DNA of 64,000 bases. Origin: Methyloligella sp. (lineage in GTDB: Bacteria > Pseudomonadota > Alphaproteobacteria > Rhizobiales > HXMU1428-3). Location of the stretch: assembly GCA_021604645.1 (NCBI GenBank), contig BQJJ01000011.1:50371-114370 (forward strand), written 5' to 3'. Below the pieces are notes generated by a model that saw only the letters and a program-made list of their open reading frames with translations, did not search any database and was not told where the DNA came from. The translations under genes and the position numbers were made by a program. Positions 1 to 7,379 of the stretch are shown one piece after another (position 1 is the first letter of the stretch; each line of letters begins with the position of its first letter).

Positions 1-623
1 CAATCATAACCAGTGCCAAAATCAAGGCTGTTATCTGCATAACGACTATCCATGTCCTCAAAACAAGCTGTCTGCTTAGATGGATCATGCTCGGGTTGAG
101 ATTTAGGCGGCAAAGGAACAATCGTTAAATCAACAGTACTGCCCCGCGAGTGAGTAGAGCGCCGGGCAATATAACCAAGACCAAATAATTTTGATTTTTT
201 TAATGTCGGATAAAATTCAGCCTTGGTTTTTATGTCAGTTGGTTTCTTCGCCCAAGCAATAAAATCATTCACAGCTCGTTGTGGTCGATAACAATCATAA
301 ACTTTTAAAGAAAGCCCTCTTGGGCGCAATCGTTTTTGAACCTTTTTCAAAGCTCGTGCAGCCGGCATCGTTAAAATACATTCAGCCGCCTTATATCCTT
401 TCACCCGGCGCCCCAAAAAATTATGAGATCCATAATAGCGCATCTCTTGTAAAATACTCGGATCAACAGCTTTAAGGTAAGTAAAAAATTTGGGTAACTC
501 ACCGGCTCTAACCGGCGCGAGTGAAAATAGAATAAAGAAAGTGATAAGTGAAAAACTGAATAGAAAACATCGATTCAACAAAAACAAAGCACGCTTTTGA
601 AATGGCACCAATTGATAAACCAT
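1..623 (-). CDS. D-alanyl-D-alanine dipeptidase (VanX/DdpX, peptidase M15D), 3' end cut by window edge
   Basis: This gene is missing from the ORF track because its stop lies outside the window. The reverse complement gives an open frame starting MVYQLVPFQKRALFLLNRC, with a hydrophobic segment ending in APVRAGELPKF that reads as a signal peptide or membrane anchor, so the product probably acts in the periplasm. The frame then carries VKGYKAAECILTMPAAR, LKVYDCYRPQRAV and the zinc-site signature STHSRGSTVDLT (S-x-H-x-x-G-x-x-x-D of the VanX family), followed by MDSRYADNSLDFGTGYD. Family members hydrolyse D-Ala-D-Ala and usually serve cell-wall dipeptide recycling rather than vancomycin resistance. 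About 207 codons are visible. The later E-x-W-H zinc and catalytic motif is beyond the edge, so an inactive form cannot be excluded. Confidence 0.85.
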   Translation of the reverse strand, partial: MVYQLVPFQKRALFLLNRCFLFSFSLITFFILFSLAPVRAGELPKFFTYLKAVDPSILQEMRYYGSHNFLGRRVKGYKAAECILTMPAARALKKVQKRLRPRGLSLKVYDCYRPQRAVNDFIAWAKKPTDIKTKAEFYPTLKKSKLFGLGYIARRSTHSRGSTVDLTIVPLPPKSQPEHDPSKQTACFEDMDSRYADNSLDFGTGYD

Positions 624-678
624 CACACCCTCACAAACTTTAAATAAGCTAAGTAAAATACAGCCACCAAATCAAAAT

Positions 679-2310
679 TTAAGGTCGCCGGCCCGTAGAC
701 ATATTCGCCAAATACCGGCCAGACGCCCAACCAGAAACATTTTTCCAGTTAACAATACACCAACGGCTTTTTCGTGACCCGATTGACTTACACTGACGCA
801 CAGTAACATTTTTCCCATTATGAGGAATCCGCCCAACGATCGCATATTTTGTCGAAGGCCCGCGGCGAACATTTAATTTATCCGGATATGTATGATCAAT
901 CACCCGGTAATACTTGCTAGCAGAACCACCAACAGGTTTGCGATCATTATAAGTTAAGTACTTGCCAGAAGCCCAACCACTTACACAACGATACTTTACC
1001 AAACACCAGTTTCGAGACGTACATTCAACCCGCCGCACACCAGTACCATGAGGAGGAATTGCTCCCACAATCGGATAACGAGTAGAAGGTCCCTGGCGCA
1101 CATTTAAAACATCATCAGAGCGAATATCAATCACACGCCATTTCCCATGCGGATGACCGCAATATTGACGCGTCTTTTTTATTTCTTTAGGAGGCACAAC
1201 ATAAGCCGTCTGCAAACTCTTCAAACGGGCCTTTGCTTCACCCTTATAATCCCCATCAGGAAACGCTGCCAAATACCGCCGATAGCCAGAAGCTTTATTT
1301 TGTTTTTTTATCCGTTGCCACATTTTATCATCCGCAATACTACGAATAATCTGGCGCACACGGGCTGCATTTTCATGTTTTGGAAATGTGCGCAAAAAAG
1401 ATTTATACCCATCAAGCGTATTATCTTCGACAGCTTTTAAATAAGCCAATTGCGCATCAGGCGCGCGTTCTTCCGGCTTCACTTCTCCAGGTTCAACAAC
1501 ATCTTCAATTTTAGGTTTCGCTTCAACTTCAACTTTCGGTCGCGTCTCACTTCCTTCAGGTAAAAAGTAAAAGTCACCCGTAAGCGAAGAACTCTCCCAA
1601 GGGGTTTGAGTTTCTTTCGTCTCCTCATGAACTTGCAACCGCACCCGCTTAAATACCCGCTCAATCGTCAAACCAGGTTCTTGCATCGTCTTCACCAAAG
1701 CAGCAGTATATGGAGAGTTCTCCCCCTCACCATCAGCAGCCACATCACCAGGTGACGTCGCATAGGCAATCAAAGAGCCCTTAGGCGCATTAATCCGCGC
1801 CAACCCGCGCGATAAAGACCGAGTTGAAGATTTAAAAGGATTATCACGGCACGCGTCTAGAACAACCACATTGAAACCATTGCCAGCGACATTCATCGCA
1901 TTTGTCACAACTTCAAGGTCTATAGATTCAATCTCCACATCAACAGCAGATGAGATTTTCGCACTCACTGGAATAAGGTAATTCCGCCCACCAACTTGCA
2001 CACCATGCCCGGCATAATAAAACAATCCAACCGTACCGCGACCACCAGCTTCTAATTTCTGCGCAAAAGTTTTAATCGCGCGTTTCATATCATTTTGAGA
2101 AAGGTCCAACGAAGAGATAACATCAAACCCAAGTTCTTTCAGAACTTTCGTCATCACAAGCGCATCATTTTTAGGATTATCAAGCGGAGATGTATGTTGA
2201 TATGCCGAGTTACCAATAACAAGAGCGACCCGCCCTGTTTCAGCAAGCGCCGAATTAGTAAAATTCAAAAAACCCAAAGCAACCAAAGATATAAAAATAA
2301 AACGCACCAT
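679..2310 (-). CDS. Secreted caspase-fold (peptidase C14) protein with two C-terminal bacterial SH3 domains
   Basis: The ORF track starts at a TTG (2355). The ATG at 2310 gives a clean signal peptide (MVRFIFISLVALGFLNFTNSALA) directly before the caspase domain, so I prefer it (543 aa). The p20-like domain spans about residues 26-250, with catalytic His in YYAGHGVQ (about H102) and Cys in LDACRDNPF (about C154). A Pro/Glu-rich linker, a helical repeat-like stretch (AYLKAVEDNTLDGYKSFLRTFP) and two SH3_3 domains follow (about 395-465 and 475-540), each with an LNVRxGPSTxYxIVG core and a GWASGxYL end. SH3_3 domains often bind cell wall. Many alphaproteobacteria carry such orthocaspase-like proteins and their substrates are largely unknown. 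A paralogue lies at 24500. A remnant of repeat family A and a full copy lie upstream. Confidence 0.85.
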   Translation of the reverse strand: MVRFIFISLVALGFLNFTNSALAETGRVALVIGNSAYQHTSPLDNPKNDALVMTKVLKELGFDVISSLDLSQNDMKRAIKTFAQKLEAGGRGTVGLFYYAGHGVQVGGRNYLIPVSAKISSAVDVEIESIDLEVVTNAMNVAGNGFNVVVLDACRDNPFKSSTRSLSRGLARINAPKGSLIAYATSPGDVAADGEGENSPYTAALVKTMQEPGLTIERVFKRVRLQVHEETKETQTPWESSSLTGDFYFLPEGSETRPKVEVEAKPKIEDVVEPGEVKPEERAPDAQLAYLKAVEDNTLDGYKSFLRTFPKHENAARVRQIIRSIADDKMWQRIKKQNKASGYRRYLAAFPDGDYKGEAKARLKSLQTAYVVPPKEIKKTRQYCGHPHGKWRVIDIRSDDVLNVRQGPSTRYPIVGAIPPHGTGVRRVECTSRNWCLVKYRCVSGWASGKYLTYNDRKPVGGSASKYYRVIDHTYPDKLNVRRGPSTKYAIVGRIPHNGKNVTVRQCKSIGSRKSRWCIVNWKNVSGWASGRYLANMSTGRRP

Positions 2311-2458
2311 CAGCCAATTCCCCAAAAACCGGATATGAAACAAAACAATAATCAAAGGATTATAGCTGATTGAAAAGAAAAATGCGATCTCTCAACCACT
2401 AAGTTTTAGATTAAATTATCTTAATGAACTTGCTCAAAGCGAAATGCTCTAAGAAACA

Positions 2459-2496
2459 TTAAGCTTCAGCTCATAAAATAAATCGTGAGAAAGAGA
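2459..2496 (+). repeat. Truncated remnant of repeat family A (3' tail only)
   Basis: The stretch AAGCTTCAGCTCATAAAATA followed by AATCGTGAGAAAGAGAAA matches, with a few changes, the last hairpin arm and tail of the full copy about 200 bp downstream (GAGCTTCAGCTCATAG-AATAGCCCGTGAGAGAAA). The 5' hairpins are absent. It looks like a decayed tandem copy. Confidence 0.5.
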
Positions 2497-2551
2497 AAAT
2501 CTAACAGTACGAAGAAGGGAGTGCTCTACTTCAGAGTACGGACATGACGCC

Positions 2552-2590
2552 AGCGCGGTTGTTAGTGGGCAAACTAAAGCTCAAATAAAT
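2552..2590 (+). repeat. Repeat family B, copy B1, inserted in the P2 loop of A1
   Basis: The sequence AGCGCGGTTGTTAGTGGGCAAACTAAAGCTCAAATAAAT folds as AGC-GC-GGTTG(TTAGTGG)GCAAAC-TAA-AGCT and ends with the A-rich tail CAAATAAA. It lies exactly between the paired ACGCC and GGCGT arms of the host element. The stem has more mismatches than in copies B4 and B7. Confidence 0.7.
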
Positions 2591-2602
2591 GGCGTCCGGT
2601 GC

Positions 2603-2657
2603 ACCAGATCAGCCCGAACGGAGCATAGCGAGTACGGATAAGCTGATCGTAAGAAAA
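2603..2657 (+). repeat. Third palindromic insert (family C) in the P3 loop of A1
   Basis: A 55-bp segment lies between the P3 arms CGGTGC and GCACCG, where other family A copies have a loop of 2-3 nt. It contains the inverted repeat GATCAGC (2607-2613) and GCTGATC (2642-2648), and ends GTAAGAAAA. I saw no second copy in this window, so calling it an element rests on its position inside the loop. Confidence 0.5.
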
Positions 2658-2738
2658 GCACCGCCCCTCGGAGGCCTATGAGCTTCAGCTCATAGAATAG
2701 CCCGTGAGAGAAATAGAGAGAAACCAAACCAACACCAC

Positions 2739-3161
2739 CTAATGAATTTGCTTGCGAATATAAATAGATTTATTTGTCGAGATCTCACCAGTTGGCAACT
2801 TAACCTCTTGCAACACAGCCATCTGCGTCCCATCAGGAGATAACCGCCGAATAACAGACATCAACACAACCCCGTTCATGGCAGCCGCACTATTCAACTC
2901 ATGAGATGAAACAGATGTGATAGAAAGCGCATCGACCAAATCCCCCCCATTAAACGGAGCCAACTTGCCATCAGGTTTCCCGCACAGCGTCATTTGGTGT
3001 GTTTCATTATTTTGATCAGTAAGACTCATATCAAAGATAAGGTCAGAGCCCTCATCATGAATATGATAAGTCGCAGCGAATGGCACCTCGCCCTGTTCAA
3101 AATGGCAAAGCTCAGTATCCAACACCCACTCACCTAAAAACAAATCATAGGACTTACTCAC
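2739..3161 (-). CDS. Conserved hypothetical protein, 140 aa
   Basis: The start is GTG with GGAG 7 nt upstream, which supports this choice. The product is a soluble, beta-rich looking protein without signal peptide or membrane segment: FLGEWVLDTELCHFEQGEVPFAATYHI, then alternating short hydrophobic strands to the end. The pattern W-x-L-D near the N-terminus followed by repeated strands is reminiscent of small lipocalin-like or calycin-like proteins, but I see no diagnostic motif and assign no function. It lies alone between repeat copy A1 and tRNA-Gly on the same strand. The GTG start and its own SD argue that it is a real gene. Confidence 0.65.
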   Translation of the reverse strand: MSKSYDLFLGEWVLDTELCHFEQGEVPFAATYHIHDEGSDLIFDMSLTDQNNETHQMTLCGKPDGKLAPFNGGDLVDALSITSVSSHELNSAAAMNGVVLMSVIRRLSPDGTQMAVLQEVKLPTGEISTNKSIYIRKQIH

Positions 3162-3287
3162 AAATAAGCTCCAAAAATCATAAAAGTTTAACCATCAAAC
3201 GCAAAAAAACCGCTCACATTATGATGCAAACGGCTCGGAAGTTCAAAAAATAAACCAAATTATCTTCTAAAAATCAAAAAGATAAAA

Positions 3288-3362
3288 TGGAGCGGGCGAT
3301 GAGATTCGAACTCACGACCCCAACCTTGGCAAGGTTGTGCTCTACCCCTGAGCTACGCCCGC
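3288..3362 (-). tRNA. tRNA-Gly (anticodon GCC)
   Basis: The reverse complement reads GCGGGCGTAGCTCAGGGGTA then GAGCACAACCTTGCCAAGG then TTGGGGTCGTGAGTTCGAAT and CTCATCGCCCGCT, followed by an encoded CCA. The acceptor stem GCGGGCG/CGCCCGC pairs fully. The D-loop has AGGGGTAG, the anticodon loop is CTTGCCAAG with anticodon GCC, and the T-arm carries GTTCGAATC. The body is 72 nt plus CCA. The ORFs called over it on both strands are spurious. Confidence 0.97.
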
Positions 3363-3575
3363 TAAATAATGGGTCATCATCTAAATACAGAAAACCCTGT
3401 ACCAACAAGATGATGTGGAGCGGTTCTAGATCATTCCGACAAACTTGTCCAGAGCAAAAAATCAATTTTTTTATTCATTCCGCACTTCACAAAAAATAAC
3501 TCAATAAATAGCTATTGAAAATCACCGTTGAAAAGCCCACACTTATATAAAGATAACTAACCAATAATTTATAAA

Positions 3576-4517
3576 GTGAGAATTTCCGTGAGTGAATTTG
3601 GACAAGGATCTAATCAGCAGGGATCAAACCAAAACGACCCATCCCTAATAAAAAGCGATCTAATCAAAGACAGCACCACTCAAACCTTCATGGAAGATGT
3701 GATCGCAGAATCTCAAAAAGTTCCTGTGATTGTAGATTTCTGGGCTCCAAATTGCGCCCCTTGCGCTCAATTAACACCAGCACTTGAAGCCGCAGTTAGA
3801 GAAGCAGGTGGCACGGTTAAATTGGTTAAAATTAACACCCAGGCCTGCCCAGATCTCGCAAGCCAATTTCGTATTCAATCAGTACCAACGGTTTATGCCT
3901 TTAAAGATGGTCAACCAGTAGACGGGTTCCAGGGCGCAATGCCTGAAAGTGAATTGAAAAAGTTCGTAAAAAAATTAAGCGGTGCCATCGAAGGCTTGGC
4001 TGAAATTATCGCAGAAGCAGATGAAAAGAGAGAAGCAGGCGAAGCTCAACTCGCCGCCGATCTTTACTCCCAAATCCTTTCGCAAGATCCACAAAATCCA
4101 GACGCCATTGGCGGGCTCATGAAATGTTATATTGACATTGGCGAACTGGAAACAGCTCAACAAGCCCTGACCATGATGCCGAAAGAAATTGAAAATCATC
4201 CTGCAATCATCAGTGCCAAAGCTGCATTAGATCTCGCACTTAAATCTGGTGATACCGGTGATTTAGATGAGCTAATAGCAGAAAGTCAGGCCAATCCGGG
4301 AAATCATGAAAAACGATTTGAACTGGCAATCGCCTATAATGCAAACAACAAACAAGCAGAAGCCGTAAATGAGCTGATAGCAATTCTAAGAAACAACATG
4401 CAATGGAATGATGGCGCAGCCCGCACTCAATTACTTGAGTTTTTTGAAGCCTGGGGCCCTAAAGACCCAAATACAATTGAGGGGAGAAAAAAATTATCTT
4501 CCCTCCTTTTCGCTTAA
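3576..4517 (+). CDS. Thioredoxin-TPR protein of the CnoX/YbbN type
   Basis: The start is GTG. A second GTG at codon 5 is an alternative. Residues 1-30 are a Gln/Asn/Ser-rich leader. Residues 32-140 are a thioredoxin domain with FWAPNCAPCAQL, so the active site is C-A-P-C (about C60-C63) rather than the canonical CGPC, plus the cis-Pro segment IQSVPTVYAF. Residues 145-310 are TPR-like helices (AAQLYSQILSQDPQNPDAIGGL type). Family members such as CnoX bind unfolded or oxidised clients and pass them to GroEL or DnaK. Whether this one keeps redox activity cannot be read from sequence, but both cysteines are present. It probably shares a transcript with the Lon-N protein 140 bp downstream. Confidence 0.88.
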   Translation: MRISVSEFGQGSNQQGSNQNDPSLIKSDLIKDSTTQTFMEDVIAESQKVPVIVDFWAPNCAPCAQLTPALEAAVREAGGTVKLVKINTQACPDLASQFRIQSVPTVYAFKDGQPVDGFQGAMPESELKKFVKKLSGAIEGLAEIIAEADEKREAGEAQLAADLYSQILSQDPQNPDAIGGLMKCYIDIGELETAQQALTMMPKEIENHPAIISAKAALDLALKSGDTGDLDELIAESQANPGNHEKRFELAIAYNANNKQAEAVNELIAILRNNMQWNDGAARTQLLEFFEAWGPKDPNTIEGRKKLSSLLFA

Positions 4518-4657
4518 ATTAGAGTTTAGACTACGTATCAAAGATAGATCTCGCATTAAGAGAGTTTCGTTTATTATCAAATACAGATGTGCGGCATAGT
4601 TATTGTCGCCTGTTAACAGATAAAACACATGAAAGCGTCAGCTAGAAAATAAAAACT

Positions 4658-5341
4658 ATGACAAGCCCAGCGCATAAATACCGTCTAATTTCAGATTTAC
4701 CTGAAACAATCCCGCTTTTTCCTTTGAAAAACGTGATTTTGCTTCCACGTAGTAACTTGCCACTAAATATATACGAACCAAGATATCTACAAATGACGGA
4801 TGATGTGCTTGGAAATGAACGGTTAATCGGTATGATTCAACCAGAATCAGGATTTGAAGCCGAACTCTCAGCAGATATCTTTGTGCCGTTAAGAACAACC
4901 GGTTGCATTGGTCGACTAACAGAGTTCTCTGAAACCGAAGATGGACGTCTGTTAATCACGTTAACAGGCATTTGCCGGTTTGATATTTTAAACGAAGAAA
5001 AAACAGACCTGCCATACAGACAGTTCAAGGTAGATTATTCAAGGTTTGAAAAAGACCTTGAGCAAGGCTTTGGCGAAGATGAAGTCGATCGTGAAACTCT
5101 ACTCAGTATCCTTAAAACCTACTTGAAACTCCATGAACTAGATGCAGATTGGGAGTCGATCAACCAATCTTCAAACGAATTTTTAGTCAACACCCTCTCA
5201 ATCATCAGTCCATATGGAACAGAAGAAAAACAAGCTCTATTGGAGACACCAGACCTAAAAACCCGCTCAGAAGTTCTCATGGCCTTAGCAGAAATGGACA
5301 TAGCGTCCAGAAATGACGATACAGGCAACACAATCCAATAA
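4658..5341 (+). CDS. LON peptidase N-terminal (substrate-binding) domain protein
   Basis: The 227-aa product starts with PETIPLFPLKNVILLPRSNLPLNIYEPRYLQM, the typical opening of the Lon N-terminal domain, and continues with GMIQPES, GCIGRLTEFSETEDGRLLITLTGICRF. It has no AAA or protease domain, so it is a stand-alone LonN protein of about 200 residues. In alphaproteobacteria this family usually sits between a thioredoxin-like gene and a Trm112-like gene, exactly as here, which supports the call. The role is uncertain: substrate or partner binding is inferred from the domain only. The C-terminal 60 residues are helical (SIISPYGTEEKQALLETPDLKTRSEVLM). Confidence 0.9.
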   Translation: MTSPAHKYRLISDLPETIPLFPLKNVILLPRSNLPLNIYEPRYLQMTDDVLGNERLIGMIQPESGFEAELSADIFVPLRTTGCIGRLTEFSETEDGRLLITLTGICRFDILNEEKTDLPYRQFKVDYSRFEKDLEQGFGEDEVDRETLLSILKTYLKLHELDADWESINQSSNEFLVNTLSIISPYGTEEKQALLETPDLKTRSEVLMALAEMDIASRNDDTGNTIQ

Positions 5342-5389
5342 AATCAACACCATATAAAATTGAACTAAATCACTGAAAATGAATGAAAA

Positions 5390-5596
5390 ATGGAAAATTC
5401 AGAAGAAAACAATTTAGAAATTGATCCTAAGCTTCTAGAAATTTTGGTTTGTCCCTTAACCAAAACACACCTTATTTACGACAAAGAAGCAGGCGAACTC
5501 ATCTCAAAAAAAGCCAAACTGGCCTATCCAATCAATAACGGAATCCCCGTAATGCTCCCCTCAGAAGCAAGGCAACTGAAAGACGAAGAATGCTAA
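5390..5596 (+). CDS. Trm112-family small zinc-ribbon-like protein (UPF0434)
   Basis: A 68-aa protein with [53 protein letters not shown], the core of the Trm112/YcaR family. Only one Cys remains (VCPLTK) where metal-binding members have CP-x-C pairs, as is common in bacterial forms. Eukaryotic Trm112 activates methyltransferases. The bacterial role is unproven. The gene lies 48 bp after the LonN protein and likely belongs to the same transcript. Repeat copy A2 follows directly. Confidence 0.9.
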   Translation: MENSEENNLEIDPKLLEILVCPLTKTHLIYDKEAGELISKKAKLAYPINNGIPVMLPSEARQLKDEEC

Positions 5597-5666
5597 ATTA
5601 TGCTTGTTCTACGCCCACAAAGTGCAGAGAGTAGAGTTAAAAACTCTAATATCCCAAAACTTCCAA

Positions 5667-5782
5667 TATGAAAAAGGAGTTCAGCTCACTTCGGGCTGAA
5701 GGACATGGCGAAGCCCGGTGCGTTGCACCGCACCTCGTAGGCCCCAAGCGCCTTTCGCGCTTGGAATAGCCGTGAGAGAGAA
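5667..5782 (+). repeat. Repeat family A, copy A2 (uninterrupted)
   Basis: Order of blocks: TATGAAAAAGGAG; P1 TTCAGC-TCACTTCGG-GCTGAA; GGACATG; P2 GGC-GAA-GCC; P3 CGGTGC-GTT-GCACCG; CACCTCGTAGGCC; P4 CCAAGCGC-CTTTC-GCGCTTGG; AATAGCCGTGAGAGA. The P1, P3 and P4 stems differ in sequence from A3-A5 but all pair. The short arms CATGGC and GCCGTG could also pair (one G-U) and close the P2-P4 region. It lies between a Trm112-like gene and rplS, both on the + strand. Confidence 0.85.
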
Positions 5783-5964
5783 AAAAACAAAAACTTCACA
5801 AAAAACTATACATTTCTCCCAAACTAAGCTATATGCTGACCTCTTCAAGAAGGTAATATGTTAAAACCTTGTTGATTTTCATGAAAATATAGGCCGCAAG
5901 AGCTGTGACGCACTCGTTTGGGTGGGACCGCTCCTCTGTGAATATAGTATAGGAAGTTGTAATA
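5783..5964 (+). promoter_or_regulatory. 5' region of rplS (promoter and leader expected, not resolved)
   Basis: In many proteobacteria rplS is preceded by trmD. Here the 180 bp before it hold no gene, so rplS must have its own promoter or be read from upstream. The stretch GGGTGGGACCGCTCC about 40 nt before the start looks like a structured leader. The SD is AGGAAG 9 nt before ATG. I cannot fix a -35/-10 pair with confidence. Confidence 0.3.
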
Positions 5965-6651
5965 ATGAACATTATTGAACAACTCGAAAAAGAACAAATT
6001 GAAGAACTAAACAAAGTTCGTGAAGTTCCTGAATTTGCTCCTGGTGATACAGTTAGAGTTAACGTGAAAGTGGTTGAAGGTGACCGTTCACGGATTCAGG
6101 CATATGAAGGCGTGTGTATTGCACGTTCTGGCAAAGGCTTGCACGAAAATTTCACAGTACGTAAAATTTCTTATGGTGAAGGCGTGGAACGTATTTTCCC
6201 TGTTTTCTCACCATTGATCGATTCAATCGACGTAGTACGCCGCGGTAAAGTTCGCCGTGCTAAGCTTTATTATCTACGTGGCCTACGTGGTAAAGCTGCA
6301 CGTATTGCTGAACGCAAAGATGCTAAAGGCACACTTACTAAGAAGAAAAAAGCCAAATTCAAAGGCTTTGATCGCCCAGAAGGTGATGCTGAAGATCTAA
6401 CAGTGATCGAAGGTTTGAACGCAACAATTCAAACTCAGATCAACAAGCTTGGCGTGATCAAACTAGAACAAATTGCAAACCTGAGTGATGATGAAATCGT
6501 TCAACTTGACGAAGCTCTCGGACTTAGTGGCAAAATTGAAAAAGACGACTGGGTTTCAAAAGCTCAAGAAGCTATGACAGCAGCAACTGTTGAAGAAGTC
6601 CCTGAAGAAGAAGCTGAAGGCGCTAGCTCTGACGAAGAGAAAAGCGAATAA
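5965..6651 (+). CDS. rplS: 50S ribosomal protein L19 with an extra C-terminal helix-hairpin-helix-like domain
   Basis: Residues 1-115 are standard L19: [36 protein letters not shown], then [53 protein letters not shown]19 sits at the interface of the ribosomal subunits. Usual lengths are 115-145 aa, but this protein has 228. The extension begins with a Lys-rich linker ([13 protein letters not shown]) and continues with [20 protein letters not shown], then [32 protein letters not shown], and ends in an acidic tail. That segment resembles the domain known at the C-terminus of alphaproteobacterial L21 and some NuoE proteins. No frameshift is needed to join the parts. Confidence 0.95.
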   Translation: MNIIEQLEKEQIEELNKVREVPEFAPGDTVRVNVKVVEGDRSRIQAYEGVCIARSGKGLHENFTVRKISYGEGVERIFPVFSPLIDSIDVVRRGKVRRAKLYYLRGLRGKAARIAERKDAKGTLTKKKKAKFKGFDRPEGDAEDLTVIEGLNATIQTQINKLGVIKLEQIANLSDDEIVQLDEALGLSGKIEKDDWVSKAQEAMTAATVEEVPEEEAEGASSDEEKSE

Positions 6652-6673
6652 GTTTTATTCTTTTTTGAAATAC

Positions 6674-6713
6674 TCTGGTGACCTTATTTTATCGTATATT
6701 AAAGGTCACCAGA
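6674..6713 (+). terminator. Hairpin after rplS, possible terminator or attenuator
   Basis: TCTGGTGACCTT (6674-6685) pairs perfectly with AAGGTCACCAGA (6702-6713) around a 16-nt AT-rich loop, 22 bp after the rplS stop. No T-run follows on either strand, so intrinsic termination is uncertain. The hairpin may instead protect the 3' end of the message. Confidence 0.45.
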
Positions 6714-6786
6714 AATTTCACCCGATCAAAACAATTCGAATAAATTACCAATGATGTAAAATCGAATTTATCGGCATCAAAAAAAC

Positions 6787-7305
6787 ATGGCGAAGAACCA
6801 TACAATCCGGCATGCACAAAAAGAAGATGTTCCTCGAATACAAACTCTTCTACAAGTCACTTGGCATTCATCTTACGATAAAACCTTAGGCCATAAAAAA
6901 GTCTCAGAACTTATCAATGAGTGGCATACTAAAGAACGCTTGGAAGAAGACATCCTCAAAGAAAACTGCCAATTCCTTGTCTGTGCTGAAGAAGGCGACA
7001 TTATCGCAACCAGTTTTCTTAACAAACAAGAAAAAGATGCAATTTTAGGCCGGATGTATATTCATCCAGGCAAGCAGAATAAAGGCATTGGATCAGAGCT
7101 GATGGAAAAGATTTTATCTTCAATCAGTAAAGAGACTTGCATTTCTTTAACTGTTGAGCCACAAAACATCAGCGCCATAGAATTTTACAAAAGATTTGGG
7201 TTTACAATCCAAGGACCAGGCAGCTGCAGTGAAGACCCTCACGATGAAATACCAACCCTCATCATGAGACGGCCCCCAGAAGAAACGGCCAAGAATAAAA
7301 CTTGA
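6787..7305 (+). CDS. GNAT-family N-acetyltransferase
   Basis: A 172-aa single-domain protein. It opens with TIRHAQKEDVPRIQTLLQVTWHSSYDKTLG, carries the acetyl-CoA loop in GRMYIHPGKQNKGIGSELMEKIL (the Q/R-x-x-G-x-G/A signature as QNKGIG) and the C-terminal motif SLTVEPQNISAIEFYKRFGFTIQG. The substrate cannot be predicted. The position between rplS and leuC suggests co-transcription with leuC, but its role there is unknown. Confidence 0.85.
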   Translation: MAKNHTIRHAQKEDVPRIQTLLQVTWHSSYDKTLGHKKVSELINEWHTKERLEEDILKENCQFLVCAEEGDIIATSFLNKQEKDAILGRMYIHPGKQNKGIGSELMEKILSSISKETCISLTVEPQNISAIEFYKRFGFTIQGPGSCSEDPHDEIPTLIMRRPPEETAKNKT

Positions 7306-7379
7306 AATTAAAAACTTTAAATTAGACTAACGAATAGTCATAAACATCAAAAATTTAGCTATCATTTATGGAGACAAAA

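Larger units (their letters stand above)
2508..2713 (+). repeat. Repeat family A, copy A1, carrying two nested insertions
   Basis: The copy begins TACGAAGAAGGGAG and ends AATAGCCCGTGAGAGAAA. Hairpin P1 is GTGCTC/GAGTAC, followed by the fixed word GGACATG. P2 arms ACGCC (2547-2551) and GGCGT (2591-2595) are separated by a family B element instead of a 4-nt loop. P3 arms CGGTGC (2597-2602) and GCACCG (2658-2663) are separated by a 55-bp insert that is itself flanked by GATCAGC/GCTGATC. Then come CTCGGAGGCC and P4 TATGAGC-TTCA-GCTCATA. With the two inserts removed, the order of blocks equals that of copies A2, A4 and A5. Together with the remnant before it, this copy fills the 2311-2738 intergenic space. 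Confidence 0.8.

Noticed and set aside
3274-3499. ORFs 3274-3465 (-) and 3287-3499 (+)
   Set aside because: Both are translations across tRNA-Gly.
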